Notes: generated by a model not told the origin, from the letters alone. 19,455 nucleotides of DNA from Funneliformis mosseae (GCA_910592005.1 CAJVPP010001522.1:1-19455), one strand, 5' to 3'. Numbered from the stretch's first letter, positions 1 to 9,651 are shown. A program made the numbers and translations.

Positions 1-121
1 GTATCGTCTTAATAATTAATTCGACTTAATATTTAAAAATAGAACAATTTATTATTGGTTGAAAATGCTTATTGTGGCGTAACATTTTTTTAATCATTAT
101 TTACTCAAAATCAATTTCTTA
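1..121. other. Flank beyond the 3' end of LINE copy A
   Basis: This AT-rich stretch lies outside the part of copy A that aligns with the 3' ends of copies B and C. A run of seven T at about 86-92 could be what remains of copy A's A-rich tail read on the plus strand, but it is short. I see no gene, RNA or repeat here. The exact 3' boundary of copy A is uncertain by some tens of bases. Confidence 0.4.
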
Positions 122-241
122 TCCCGTAAGGTGATTTTAATAGCTTAGCCCCCATATACAAATTTAAGAAAATACAAAAATATCTATTTAACTAAACTAA
201 ATTAAGACCAACCCTGCACTTTCCTAGAATCTATTCCCAAC
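122..241 (-). other. 3' UTR of LINE copy A
   Basis: This segment lies between the ORF2 stop (242-244) and the flank. It aligns with the 3' UTRs of copies B and C through short shared blocks such as CCCTGCAC, CAACCTAAGCTA-like sequence and an A-rich ACAAAAAT block. Homology fades near 122-158. There is no clear long A tail, unlike B and C, which suggests an older or eroded end. Confidence 0.6.
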
Positions 242-1062
242 CTAAGCTAAAAATATCATATTCCAGTAACTAACCAAATGAGAAAGGGCTTAGCTACTAT
301 TGCACCAAAATCCAACTAATGGTATCTATATCAGACTATTTTATTAACAGATTCGTTAATATAGGTAGAAGGAGTAGCACTTGTAACGTGATATCCTATT
401 GCAGTAAAATTTTCTTTCTTTATTTTTAAGTTGATGTTATGTGAGTTTTTGAATGCAACTTGATGGGAACACTGTTCAACCCATAATGCTTGTGTTTGTT
501 CAAATAAGTGATGCATAAAGGCCAAAAGCGTCACATAAGTGAGGTCTTTTGATCCCATAACATTGTAAACAAATATGTACAGCATTTGAGGAATCATTTC
601 TTTTATAAGAGTGGGTAAGTAAGGAGAGCATTCAGTAAACATATGCCATATGTGCAAATTGGAGATATTCATGGTTAAGCCATTGTTTTGAATTCAAATC
701 TTGCAAGACTTGTTATGAGTTTCGTATAATGTTTTTTATTTGGTTTCAAGTAATTGGACATTTTCAAATGTAGAAGAAGGTTTCATTGGCGTAATCATAT
801 TTGACACAAAGCCATGATGAGTTAAAAATGCCAGGATGTCTTTTTTTAGAATTTCTATAGTAGAAAGCATTTCTAAGAGTCGTTGAACTTTTTTCTTTCA
901 TATTGCTGAAGCTTCATATAACGTATGTGTTGCAGCAACATTATCATTGATGTAAAAACATATAGTAGAGCAGTTAATGTTCAAATATTGGTACTTGCTG
1001 ATTATGTATAGGTGTCTTATCTTGTCATACATTAGGGATTGGATAATATTCTTCATAAAGAG
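242..1062 (-). pseudogene. Copy A ORF2 C-terminal region after RNase H
   Basis: The longest open stretch is 331-672 (113 codons, including HIWHMFTECSPYLPTL and FMHHLFEQTQALWVEQ). It aligns with the C-terminal region of copies B and C, where FMHLIFEL and NFEKSSNITLD occupy matching positions. That shows which frame is genuine in all three copies. Upstream, near 930-980, a degenerate match to the CLRC...H zinc knuckle of B and C can be read as ICFYINDNVAATH, with most metal ligands lost. A frame change near 330 is needed to reach the shared final residues WNMIFLA. The role of this tail is unknown; terminal zinc knuckles in LINE ORF2 proteins are thought to help bind nucleic acid. Confidence 0.7.
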
Positions 1063-1590
1063 TCAGATAGGTGTCAAAATTTCTAGATCTTCATATTTAT
1101 AGTAGTAATGATCACTATGAGAAAGATCAAACCTAAGCGCTGCTGTCTTATAAGAGTTCTTCGCAAGATGGTCAACTTTATCATTTAATGTGTCTTCCTG
1201 AATGAGCTTTGACTTTATAGAGACATATGTCAAGATGCTATGATTTGATAATCTCAAAGAGGCTCAGCCATATCGAAAAGGTATTAATCTTAAATAATGG
1301 TCTGGTAGATGGAGAAAGACATAAAATTCTTTTGAAATTATGAAATTGTCTAATCACAACTTGTGAATCTGTCACGATGGTAATTTGACTATTCCTTGAA
1401 GCAATGAGGATTGCAGTAAAAATTGCTGCTAGCTCCGCTATTGATGATAAGAGAAACGTAATAACTAATGTAGATAAAAAAGAGATCATATGTGAACAAG
1501 GATTCGTTTGCAGCCAAGCCAAACCCATTCTTATTGAAGGAGTGCCTAAGTCTGTGAGAGAACCATTCGTATAGAATTCTAATTGTGTAA
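1063..1590 (-). pseudogene. Copy A RNase H domain remnant
   Basis: This type 1 RNase H removes template RNA from the RNA:DNA hybrid. The first catalytic motif reads FYTNGSL at 1576-1556, with Asn where Asp is required. Next come LAAIFTAIL (the helix carrying the conserved Glu) and VTDSQVVIRQF (third acidic residue), intact in the 1528-1238 reading. The final motif lies in another frame (1257-1063): KVDHLAK keeps its Asp, but the His of KVKAHT in copies B and C is replaced by Ile. A frameshift therefore separates the halves, and two of the usual catalytic positions are lost. Confidence 0.82.
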
Positions 1591-2655
1591 CAGCAGAAAA
1601 TTGTTGCGACAGAGTTAGTAGTTCTTAACTATGTAGTAACATAATAAACTTTAATATTACTAAGAAAGGTGAGGGACGGCGAAATTCAATTAGGTGTAAA
1701 TTTAAAGGACTATTATGAGAATGATAAAAATGTAGAGTGTGATATCTTTCATAAGTATTAAAGACCAGGTATTGACATGTTGTTTTCAAGTATTCTTGAG
1801 TGCTATTTTCACACAGAAGTCAAGGGCACAGTCACTATGCACTTATGATTTTTAAGCCAAAGGAAGTTGCTTTTAAGTAGTATAGGTCTATGGAGTGAAC
1901 ATCCGTTACATTGATGCAGAATTGTATAGTGGCATAAGTGTACGTGTAATGATCAATGTTAGTAAAACTGCCAGTTATCTTCAGAATATAACCTATTATC
2001 ATTGTATTGGCATTGCAGTCCCAATATGTAATGAATGATCAGACTGTTATATCATTTTGCAGTGATATCATTGGAAATCCATAAGTAGTGTTTTGTCTAT
2101 AGGTTGCAGGTTTAGGCAATAAGTTGAGCTCGTCAACATTAAGTACACTTTTAACTTTGATGTACCATTTTGGAGGTGGTCCTTTTCTGGAAATCGATGA
2201 TAAATAACTAAGATCTTGGATAGTATATAATGATTTTTCATCTTGGCTTAATAATTGTTTTACAAACATTAGAGAGTATCTGGATAGGAATGGAGCTGAT
2301 TTTCTATAATCTTGTGGTATAAGTGACTGTATTGTAATGGATCCAGTCTGTATTCTATGCGTAAATTGATTTGGTGGGAATAAGTTAATATTTAAATGTT
2401 TGAGGTTACATAATAGCATTAGGATCCAGTCATTAAAATATTTTGTGTTTTTATAGGGCCATAGAACTAGCGGTGAGGCTTGTAACTATTTCTTAACTTG
2501 CAGTTTTAACAGCCGTATATTAGTGAATATGCTTAATAGACCAGTATCATTTAAGGACGTCAGTAAAGCATCACTGAGAGCTTGCATATGTCAGTGATAA
2601 AGGTGTGTAACTCTGTAAAAAAGTTTTGAGTGTATGAGACAAGCAGGCGTATCTC
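1591..2655 (-). pseudogene. Copy A ORF2 connection region between RT and RNase H
   Basis: This is the poorly conserved region between the RT thumb and RNase H. The clearest open segment is 2419-2039 (126 codons, with LSSISRKGPPPKWYIKV). It is the part of ORF2 where copy B carries the foldback insertion. No catalytic motif is expected here. Several stops flank the open segment, so assignment rests on position and on collinearity with copies B and C rather than on a domain signature. Confidence 0.6.
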
Positions 2656-3775
2656 TTAAAAAATGAAGTTTTTTTTTAAGCAGAGCTCTGAAGGGTCATA
2701 TGATGTGATCTGCCAGTGTTTTAATAAATGAGCCAATTGAGTACGATATTTAATGTGAAGTATAATGACAATATTAAACGTGTAAATGAGTTGTTTATCT
2801 GTTAGTTTTTTATTAAATAAGGTAGCAACCGTGAATTTAACGTTCTGAATGGCTTGTTTGACAATAAACATTTTATTATTTTTTAGTGAGATCCAGACTC
2901 CTAGGTATCTAATAGAGTCTTGAGGACTTGTGGCAGTAATCTTATATGTAGACCCATTAATGTTTGTTTGAATATTCTGGGCTGTGTTAGTATTAGTTAG
3001 AAGATCTGATTTTGACCAGTTCACTTGTATGCTATTTAGGTCATAAAAACTATTAGCGATATCTATAATTTCACTGAGATGTTGTTTCGAATCTGCGATC
3101 TACAGAGTATCATTCATGTATGCTAATACTGATATTTTGTATGATTATTTGTTTAAGGTGTTTAGGCGAACATTAGGTTTCTATTCTGCTGACATGATAT
3201 AGCTAAGATCAGAATTTTGCACTCTGCATAATAGGGGATCGTAGTAGATACACCACAGGAGAAGTGAAATGATTTCACCTTGATTGATACCTGAGAAGAC
3301 CTTATAAGTATCTGTGAGTCCAAAAGAAGTAAAAAACTTGGTTTTTTCTTTGTATAATCATGTTTAAAATGAAGAATATAAATTCTTTAGAAAGCTTTAA
3401 GTGTTTAAGAGCTCTGACTATCATAAAAATATTAACGCAGTTGTAAGCTTTTGACATATCTTGTAGAAGGACCTACAGTTCTTTTTTATTAGAGAGAGCG
3501 TCATTTTTAATATTATCTAAAATGTGCAGGATTCAAAGGTAAAGCAGAAAGGGAGTCCTGCGAAGTTATGTCCTTTGAGGATATTATATTAGATGCAGAT
3601 TGTTGATATTTGCGTATTAATAAGATTTATAAGAGCTTTTCTTAGATACTCTAATAGGGTGATCAGCCTAGTATTATTTAAGTCAAATTCCCAAGGTTTG
3701 GGTTTTAGAATTGGGTAAACATACGCTAAATTCCAGCGATATGAAATTGTTGAAATCGACAAACAACTGCATATT
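2656..3775 (-). pseudogene. Copy A reverse transcriptase domain remnant
   Basis: Motifs in coding order are RWNLAYVYPILKPKPWEF and NNTRLITLLEYLRKALI (fingers, about 3750-3640); QDMSKAYN at 3463-3440 (motif A, metal-binding Asp kept, second Asp now Asn); GINQGEIISLLLWCIYYD from 3291 (motif B block, Asp to Asn); LAYMNDTL-stop with YMND at 3120-3109 (motif C, first catalytic Asp now Asn and the following Trp now TAG); then VNWSKSDLL and IRYLGVWISLKNN (thumb, 3024-2656). The match to LINE reverse transcriptases is unambiguous. The polymerase is dead because motif C is damaged. Confidence 0.9.
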
Positions 3776-4729
3776 AAATACCAGAAGATTTTTTTAGCTA
3801 AGGAACTTAGATATTTAAGTATTTCATTTGATATTCTAGATGGCCCAAGTGCTCTTCCATCAGCAAAAGAATTAATAATAGAATACCATTCTCTGCTGAG
3901 GGTGGTAATATCAAGTTATTATATATATTAGAGTCAATGTTTTCAAGTGGACTGTATGAGGGAGTCATTCATCAGAAATGTTTTTTAGTTCATGTGTAGT
4001 ACCTGCTACTCTTTGAAAATGCTCATTGACTATTTGTTTAACTAAGTATTCATCTGTGAGAAGATCTTGGGTAGTTCGTGATAAACATCTGTCTAATACA
4101 ATTATTCTCCTTATACGGTTAAGTGCTGAATCAAGCATTTTTTTGGGGTTATTAGCATATGCCTCTAGTCGCTAATCCAAATGTTTCTATATAAAAGCAA
4201 GTTTGTGTTCATTTTTGTGAATTTTGGTCTTGCATAAGAAGACTTTAAGTAAGAAAACAGTGTCTAATAGAGGAGGATAACAAAATTGAATGGGTAATCT
4301 GAGTGTGAATGCACCGTAGTAAATGCAAGTGAGTTAGTAATATTACGATATTTGTCATACATTTGTAGCTAATTAACAGAAAATGAATTGCCTCTTTTGA
4401 CTTTGAGAAGTAGCTTTTTGAATTTGTGTAAGGTTTTTTGATGTGAGTATAGACTTCTGAGGCCAGGTGGTCTTGGATATTTGAATTGGTCAGACGATTT
4501 CCTGAATGATATACATTTCTCAGTTGCTTTAATTAAAAGATCTTGAAAGAGGTCCCAGTGTTTATTTAGCATGGAGTGCGTCCAGTATGTTTATTAATTG
4601 ATCGTTTTTAATTGGCTACCATTTAGTAATGCATCGAGCTTAGCTCTGAATTTACTCCATAGGTCTTCGTTCATTTTATCAAAATTAAAGCTGATTTTTT
4701 TAGGAATTTTACGCTTGTGAAATTTAATG
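3776..4729 (-). pseudogene. Copy A ORF2 endonuclease-RT linker
   Basis: This linker has the open stretch 4572-4369 (67 codons) and, downstream near 4140-4000, segments read as IIVLDRCLSRTTQDLLTDEY and HFQRVAGTTHELKN. The latter match ILDRCINN and QQVAGTTHRTK in copy B, which confirms the frame and the collinearity of the copies. The residues are basic and helical-looking. No known domain is recognisable. Confidence 0.65.
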
Positions 4730-5450
4730 TCTAGAAAATTCGTGATAGTAGCAATGACTACATGGTGATCTAAAATGTTCGTATCAGATGCAATTATATG
4801 ATAATCTAATAGGTTAAGGGAGATGTTGGTAGATGTTTAGATATAATCAATTCTAGAAAAAGCTTAACTCAAAAAAATAAGTAGGATAGTTAATTCTATT
4901 TCGATCATATTTGATTGTAAAAATATCGAACAGTGACAGTCTATAAAATTATCGAAGAGTTTTAGGCTGTCAGTGGGATTATATATTCGATCCATGTCAG
5001 TATTAAAGTCTCCTATAACGATCAAGGAAAATCATTGATAGTAGCTTTATTAATCAAATTGTTAAAAACCAGTTGGACTTCTTTTCTCATTTTTAGATCA
5101 GCTGGTGGTAGATAGCAATTAATGATACAAAGTTTTTGTTTATTTGCAAATTGAAAGTCAACATGAATCACTCAGTCAAGCTTAGTGTTATGCTTGTAAA
5201 CATGATATGCAATCTTTCTGTTGAGTATTATTCCAACACTAAAAGCAGTGTATTGTTTAGGTGTTGAACTAAAAAATGATATGAAGGACGGATAAGATGA
5301 GTTAAAGGTCTTTTCATGTTGGAATTTAAAGTTAGTTTCTTGAAAACCAATAACATCTAAGTTGTATGAAGAGTATAATGATAAAAGATGATGTTGTTTG
5401 GCGACGTTAGTAAAAGATCAGATGTTATGAGTTGCAAAGGAGAGTTTGAG
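4730..5450 (-). pseudogene. Copy A APE-type endonuclease domain remnant
   Basis: This domain nicks target DNA to prime reverse transcription. Motifs in order are FATHN near 5440-5425; VIGFQETNF with the catalytic Glu (QETN at 5342-5331) intact; LIVIGDFNTDMDRI (GDFN at 5013-5002) intact; and a degenerate SDH region, ASDTNILDHHVVIA, around 4795-4750. The spacing fits the exonuclease-endonuclease-phosphatase fold of LINE endonucleases. It is interrupted by stops, for example a TGA directly after FATHNI. Confidence 0.85.
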
Positions 5451-5528
5451 TACATTAATAGGGGTTGTATTGAAAGTATTATTAGGTGTAAGAAATATAT
5501 TATTAATATCTGTAGAGACAGTAATCAT

Positions 5529-5541
5529 AAAATAAATATTA
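5529..5541 (-). promoter_or_regulatory. 13-nt ORF1-ORF2 spacer, copy A
   Basis: ORF1 ends at the TAA at 5544-5542 and the ORF2 ATG is at 5528-5526, leaving 13 AT-only bases. Copy B keeps a 12-nt spacer at the same place. Such close spacing suggests that ORF2 is translated by termination-reinitiation on a bicistronic RNA; that mechanism is inference. Confidence 0.55.
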
Positions 5542-6376
5542 TTAAAATTGGGAAAGACTCTTTAGAGCCTTTTCTGCTTCAATATCATAATTAGTATTGA
5601 GGGTATACGTTATTGGTGTTTTGTCGATTTGAAGAAAGTCATTATAGATGAGAATAGCATGAAATGTGTTACACATAGTTACTAAAGTATTGACTATTTT
5701 AGTAAAATTCTTGAGGCGTAAGTTTTGGGCTACTGTAATTTCTGTGAGTGCTGAAATAGTTTGTTTTTGTTTGTTAATGATTGAGATAGAGACATCGATA
5801 ACAGGGCCATTTCTGTATTGTTCAACATCATAATCTGCCATTATTTCTTCATCAGGAAAGCTGACCTTGATATTAAGTGTTTGTTTAATTACTTCCATTC
5901 TTTTCATGGTAGAGCTCAAGGTAAGCGTGAGATCATCAAGTTTCTGTTTGAGTAGCAGGAAACTAACTTTAATGAAATCTTTGAAATCTTGATTATTGTT
6001 TTATTTGTATATAGAGCCTCCTGCAGTTGTTCCTGCAGAAATATCACGTGATCTATATTGCTATTAATGGAGATGATTGGATTATTATTCTATGTTTAGA
6101 GAGACATCATCGCTCCAATCTGATGTTAAACCAAGGGGCTATTTTAGTAAAGTATTATTGTTGTTTTTTTGACATAGAAGGTGGCTTTGTAAGTACACTA
6201 GTCATTTGGCTTATTTTTAAGAACCATCTGTAACAACGTTAGCGAAAGTAATATTAGGGCTAATAGTTCCTTTACGAGGACGAACAGGTGCTTTATAGTT
6301 GTTGTATTGTGCTGGTTGAAAACGTTGATATAAATGTTAAGTGTTTTTATCTTAGGGATTGCGACGCTTTTTTTGG

Positions 6377-6418
6377 ACAATCTTTGATTTTGTAATGTGA
6401 TGAAGAGCAGATAGCGTA
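6377..6418 (-). other. Degenerate CCHC zinc knuckle in ORF1, copy A
   Basis: The reading is YAICSSSHYKIKDC. Aligned with copy B (CAIFSSIYHNASTC), the ancestral pattern is C-x2-C-x4-H-x4-C. In A the first Cys is Tyr, and the His position holds Tyr with a His just before it. Each copy damages different ligands, as expected after independent decay. Confidence 0.7.
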
Positions 6419-6729
6419 TAATTTGACTTTAGTTTCAGTCTATTCTATATGTTTGCCATTGATCGTGAGATTGTCATTACTGATTGCTGCTTTATAATCA
6501 TTAGCTGAAAGAAAATAAAGAATGCATGTTGTAGATTGTGATAATTGGATTTTGCCTTAAGAATAGTCCAGGCTGTTGCATTAATCATCAGATCCAGGTC
6601 AAATAAATCTTTACCCATGGTATAATGTGGGAGACATGTAAGTTTAGCCGAGAATTTAGATCGTTCTAAGATCTTATCATGTGGCAGGTCGCACATGTGA
6701 AACTGAACCATGTTGTTAAGGAGGATACA

Positions 6730-6910
6730 CTATGACCTTTTTTGAGTTCAATAAAATTAGCTTCTGAATCGTATGTGATTATCGCTTATTGCCAGAGGTT
6801 TTTAGTTTTTATGTTAAATCTAACGATCTTGCCAAATCGGAAAAAATTTTTTAATGTATAATTCAGTAGCATCCAATGGTATTTCAGTAACTTTGATTGA
6901 TTGTTGTAAA
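6730..6910 (-). other. RRM-like block of ORF1, copy A
   Basis: SIKVTEIPLDATE resembles an RNP2 strand and the following helix; KIVRF, NLWQ and AIITY resemble the later strands. A frameshift around 6830 separates the two parts, and a TAA at 6788-6786 interrupts NLWQ-AII. Copy B has the same arrangement at 15930-16092, with a TGA at the matching codon. Confidence 0.6.
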
Positions 6911-7534
6911 ACAAACGGATATTTTGGCACGATTTCAAAGGGTAAAAATGTGTAATTTTCTAAATTAGGCAAAACAACTTTACAAAATGCGTCAATTTTG
7001 TCTTTGTCAAAAAATGTCACTTTAAGTATTTTCTTTAATTGGTCTTCTGGATGTTTAGCAAGTACAACATCCAAAAATGAGTCAAACCGATCAAAAACAA
7101 GGTCAGTGATGTCAGAGATTTTTGCTTGAAGGGGTTTTCCAAGGTAATCATCTGCTAGAAAAAAAATGAAAAAATTTGTTTTTTTGGTGGAAATTTCTTG
7201 AGGGCTTTTTTTGTTATTCAAAAAATTTTTTGAGGCGTCGTTAGCATAATCAACGTTCATAAGTGATTGTTCAGGAGTGACAATTAGAGTAGTTTCACCT
7301 ATAAAAACTTCTTTGCCCTTTTCTTTATCAAGCGGAAGAGGGTCAACATCTATAATAATTGGAGTTTCTTTGTTGTTGTTATTTCTGAAGACACTATTTT
7401 CAAGTTCAGTAGTCTGTAAGGTGTTCTGTCTTTTGTTTGGTTGTTGCTCTGAAGTTCCAGAGTGAGAGTGAGGTTGTTGTTTTTGTTAGTTTTTATTGTT
7501 CTCTTTCTTTGATCTGCCTATGTTACGGAAAGAG

Positions 7535-7572
7535 TTTTTTTTTTTTAAAATAAAAAATATTTTTTTTTTTTT
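7535..7572 (-). repeat. A-rich tail of copy B abutting the 5' end of copy A
   Basis: On the plus strand a T run of 12 is followed by AAAATAAAAAATA and another T run of about 13. It sits exactly between copy A's 5' end and copy B's 3' UTR. The B-C junction at 16755-16790 has the same three-part structure. It is best read as the LINE 3' tail plus a short AT spacer that may be remnant target sequence. Confidence 0.75.
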
Positions 7573-7722
7573 AAAGTGCGGTAGTTTCGCAATATCTTTA
7601 TTATGAAAGTAGAATAAAATAAAATACAAATCAAAAGAAATTACAAAAATCTCGTAAAGAACTAATCTAAGACTAAAACTATAGAAGACTGACCCTGCAC
7701 TTCCCCAAAATCCATTTATAAC
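7573..7722 (-). other. 3' UTR of LINE copy B
   Basis: This is 150 bases between the ORF2 stop (7725-7723) and the A-rich tail. It is nearly identical to copy C's 3' UTR, with the shared block GGTAGTTTCGCAATATCTTT and the block CCCTGCACTTCCCC. Strong conservation at the 3' end is expected where the element's own RT recognises its RNA; that role is inference. Confidence 0.75.
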
Positions 7723-8526
7723 CTAAGCTAGAAAAATCATATTTTGAGTAGATAAATATGAGAATGCGAAGAAGGCGAGGCCACTACTGCACCAAAAATT
7801 TGACTAATGAGATCCCATCCGTACCATTGAAGATATTGGAGAAGAGCTAAAAGAATGAGCGGAGAGGTTAAAGGATAGATTATAACCTTATGTGACAAAA
7901 TTGACAGCCTTGAAATCAAGAGTAATGTTAGAAGATTTTTCAAAATTATGAACAAGTCAACAACGATCACGTCAAATATTTTGTGTGAGTTCAAAAATTA
8001 GATGTATAAAAGAAGAACAAGCAACTAAAGCCAAACATTGTGATAAAAATTTTTTTAAAAAGAATTTAAAAAGAGGTACTGGAACTAAGCTTCTGATAAG
8101 AATAAAAAATTCAAAAGTATTATAAGTATCAAGCAGCCATACGTTCAGCTAATCAATTTCATAATCATGTACATAGGTGATATCTTTTAAATAAATTTTT
8201 AATTGTTAAATTATCTTTTTCATTTTATAGTTGATAGTAGGATACATCCATATATGATAAAAGTATTTATCAGCGGCATCACATCTGAGACACAAAAGCG
8301 ATGGATCATAAATAAATAGATGTAATAATTTGAGAATCTCAAAAGTTGGTAATATTTCAAGAAGACATTGATATTTCATTCTTCTAATACAGGAGGCGGA
8401 GTAAGAGGTAGATTGTGTTGCTATATTGTTGTTGAGTATGAAGAAGGTGGCAAATCAGTTAATTTAATAGAGCTGTGAGTGTTTTGCAAGAACAGAAAAT
8501 TGAAGTAACCGTAAGAAAGAACGTTT
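7723..8526 (-). pseudogene. Copy B ORF2 C-terminal region with zinc knuckle
   Basis: In the RNase H frame one reads INWFATFFILNNN, MKYQCLLEILPTFEILKLL, the knuckle CLRCDAADKYFYHIWMY (8292-8242), then FIHLIFELTQNI, NFEKSSNITLD, GSH, NFWCSSGLAFFAF and finally FLA-stop. The knuckle fits C-x2-C-x8-H-x3-C as in copy C, with the last Cys here changed to Tyr. Copies A and C align in the same frame, which identifies it as genuine. Several stops interrupt it, including a TGA where copy C has Trp (NIWRD). Confidence 0.78.
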
Positions 8527-9090
8527 TTAGAACAATTCTTTGCAAAATTGTCTGATAGGAATCAAGACTGGAGCATTATTATGTGTGAAGTAGCATTGAG
8601 ATACATTATTGGTATAAAGCTGAAGGGCTGTGGTATTTAAACAGGATTTTGCCAGAGCGTCAACTTTATTGTTAAAGATGTTATTAGTATGAGCTTTGAC
8701 TTTAATCATTTTAACTGTGAGGTTGTGAGTGTTCATTATTTCAAAAAAACAAGATCAAATGCACATAATTATAATTTTGAAAGCAAGACGAACAGTAGAA
8801 GCTTTTGTGAGAAGGAATTTGTATTTGTTAAATTGAGAGATAATAACTGCTGAATCAGTATAAAAGGTAACATTACAAGAGAGGGAAACTGTAAGTAAGG
8901 CAGTAAAAATAGCTGCAAATTCAGGTATTAACGAGAAAGGAAAAGAAGATGTAAAGGAAGAAGAGAAGGAAATCATTGGTAAACTTTTGTGAGTTTGTAG
9001 TCAGGCAACATTCATTCTTATTGTAGGAAGAACTAGATCTTGCAGGAATCCATCTGTGTAAAATTCTAGAATAGAAGAAGAAGAAAAAGA
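8527..9090 (-). pseudogene. Copy B RNase H domain remnant
   Basis: The first motif, EFYTDGFLQDLVLPT, has its catalytic Asp at 9054-9052. Next are PEFAAIFTALL, with the conserved Glu, and FYTDSAVIISQF, with the third acidic residue. The last block, MIKVKAHTNNIFNNKVDALA, has both the catalytic His and the final Asp. All four blocks lie in one frame, but TGA codons replace Trp at two places (after NVA near 9001 and before SCFF near 8752), judged from copies A and C. The active-site set is complete apart from these stops, so this is the best preserved of the three RNase H domains. Confidence 0.87.
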
Positions 9091-9637
9091 ACGAGATATG
9101 ATTAATAACTAAAAATTAAAAGGAGGTGACAAGTATTTGTCAATTAAATTAGCAAAAGTAGGCGCAGCGAAGTTTCATGGGCTACAAATAAACTTTGGTT
9201 ATTGTTATTCAAAAAACATGTTAGGGCAAGTTCATAAAGTGCAACGTTAGACAGAATGCTATGGGGTCGGTCGGTACGATCATTTTTTGACAAAGTAGGA
9301 ATTTTTGCATAAAGGGAGATGGGTAACATAAAGTAACAACTGTTGTAATGTCTTCTGAATTTAATAGCAGATTCCTGATAGAATCAGTAACAGACACAAG
9401 AATCTAATATCATTATATTTTCAGGTCCAATTGAAGGTATGTGATGCCTCAAATGTATTGTGTTATAATCAATTCGAATAATTCTCTCCATGATGAAATA
9501 ATTGACTGAAGTATGCCATCCAATTGCAAAGTCGGGTGTTTGGTGAGAGTGGGTAGGAGAAGTGATAGAGTAGCTGTAGCAATACTTGTATTTAAAGTTA
9601 AATGTAAGCGATAGTAATCTGTTTTAATTAGGATTAA
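9091..9637 (-). pseudogene. Copy B ORF2 connection region, part downstream of the insertion
   Basis: This is the coding-direction continuation after the foldback element, aligned with copy C at about 18290-18850. The best open stretch is the LINE part of 9449-9637, with NTSIATATLSLLLPTLTKHP against NTSLAMATPSSLLLTLIKHP in copy C. A one-base difference near 9600 shifts the frame relative to C. The terminal residues of that reading frame beyond 9637 come from the inserted element, not from the LINE. Confidence 0.7.
9624..9637. repeat. Left flanking direct repeat of the foldback element
   Basis: TTAATTAGGATTAA, matched by TTAATCGGGATTAA at 11308-11321 (12 of 14 identical). Copy C has a single TTAATCTGGATTTA at the corresponding site (about 18837-18850). 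This supports a target-site duplication created on insertion. The repeat is itself nearly palindromic, so the exact element/target border could shift by a few bases. Confidence 0.6.
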
Positions 9638-9651
9638 AGCTCTGCATAAGC
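9638..9651 (+). repeat. Left terminal inverted repeat of the foldback element
   Basis: AGCTCTGCATAAGC; it pairs with the right end at 11294-11307, with 13 of 14 positions complementary. Similarity continues imperfectly into the GGCT-rich zone. Confidence 0.7.

Larger units (their letters stand above)
242..5528 (-). pseudogene. LINE copy A ORF2: endonuclease / reverse transcriptase / RNase H polyprotein, broken
   Basis: ORF2 copies element RNA into DNA at a nicked target. The start is placed at the ATG at 5528-5526, where reading as MITVST matches MNTVST at the same place in copy B; the stop at 242-244 lies in FLA-stop, shared with B and C. That gives 5287 bp, about 1762 codons. Domains in order are APE endonuclease (about 5450-4730), linker, RT (about 3775-2656), connection region, RNase H (about 1590-1063) and a C-terminal region. 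The frame is cut by many stops and by frameshifts, for example between the two RNase H halves near 1240-1257. Catalytic residues are lost: YMND replaces YMDD, GINQGE replaces GIDQGE, FYTNGS replaces FYTDGS, and the RNase H histidine position is Ile. It cannot encode an active enzyme. Confidence 0.88.
5542..7521 (-). pseudogene. LINE copy A ORF1: RNA-binding protein with RRM-like and CCHC domains, broken
   Basis: ORF1 proteins of this LINE class bind element RNA and form the RNP. The frame begins close to the 5' end: an ATA at 7521-7519 sits where an initiator could have been, followed by a basic Ser/Lys/Asn-rich tract (GRSKKENNKN) and HSHSGTSE. The longest open part is 7260-6820 (146 codons, with ILKVTFFDKDKIDAFCK). 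An RRM-like block follows (SIKVTEIPLDATE, then after a frameshift KIVRF and NLWQ-stop-AIITY). A CCHC-like knuckle lies at 6418-6377. Then come YQRFQPAQYNNYKAP, shared with copy B, and an open C-terminal segment 5919-5542 (125 codons, helical). There are several stops and frameshifts, including one in an A7 run near 6370. Confidence 0.78.
122..7534 (-). mobile_element. Non-LTR retrotransposon (LINE) copy A, near full length, degenerate
   Basis: This is a two-ORF LINE of about 7.4 kb. In the coding direction it carries ORF1 (about 7521-5542), a 13-nt spacer, ORF2 (5528-242) and a short 3' UTR. ORF2 shows remnants of an APE-type endonuclease, a reverse transcriptase, an RNase H and a C-terminal cysteine/histidine region. 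The domain order, the RRM plus CCHC ORF1 and the lack of LTRs place it in the I/Tad-like group of fungal LINEs; the exact clade is not resolvable by eye. It aligns collinearly with copy B over the whole length but is clearly more diverged from B than C is. Many stops and several frameshifts show it is inactive. Its 5' end abuts the A-rich tail of copy B. Confidence 0.88.

Noticed and set aside
5388..5594. Short plus-strand frames (also 6027-6233, 7277-7465, 13109-13294, 16417-16605)
   Set aside because: All are antisense to LINE ORF1/ORF2 regions with recognisable motifs on the minus strand, and none resembles a known protein.
7737..7994. 85-codon hydrophobic minus-strand frame, also seen at 16954-17211, looking like a conserved small membrane protein
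   Set aside because: It opens with TTG and lies in a different frame from the ORF2 tail, which aligns among A, B and C and ends at the shared stop. Its conservation between B and C reflects the recent relationship of the copies.
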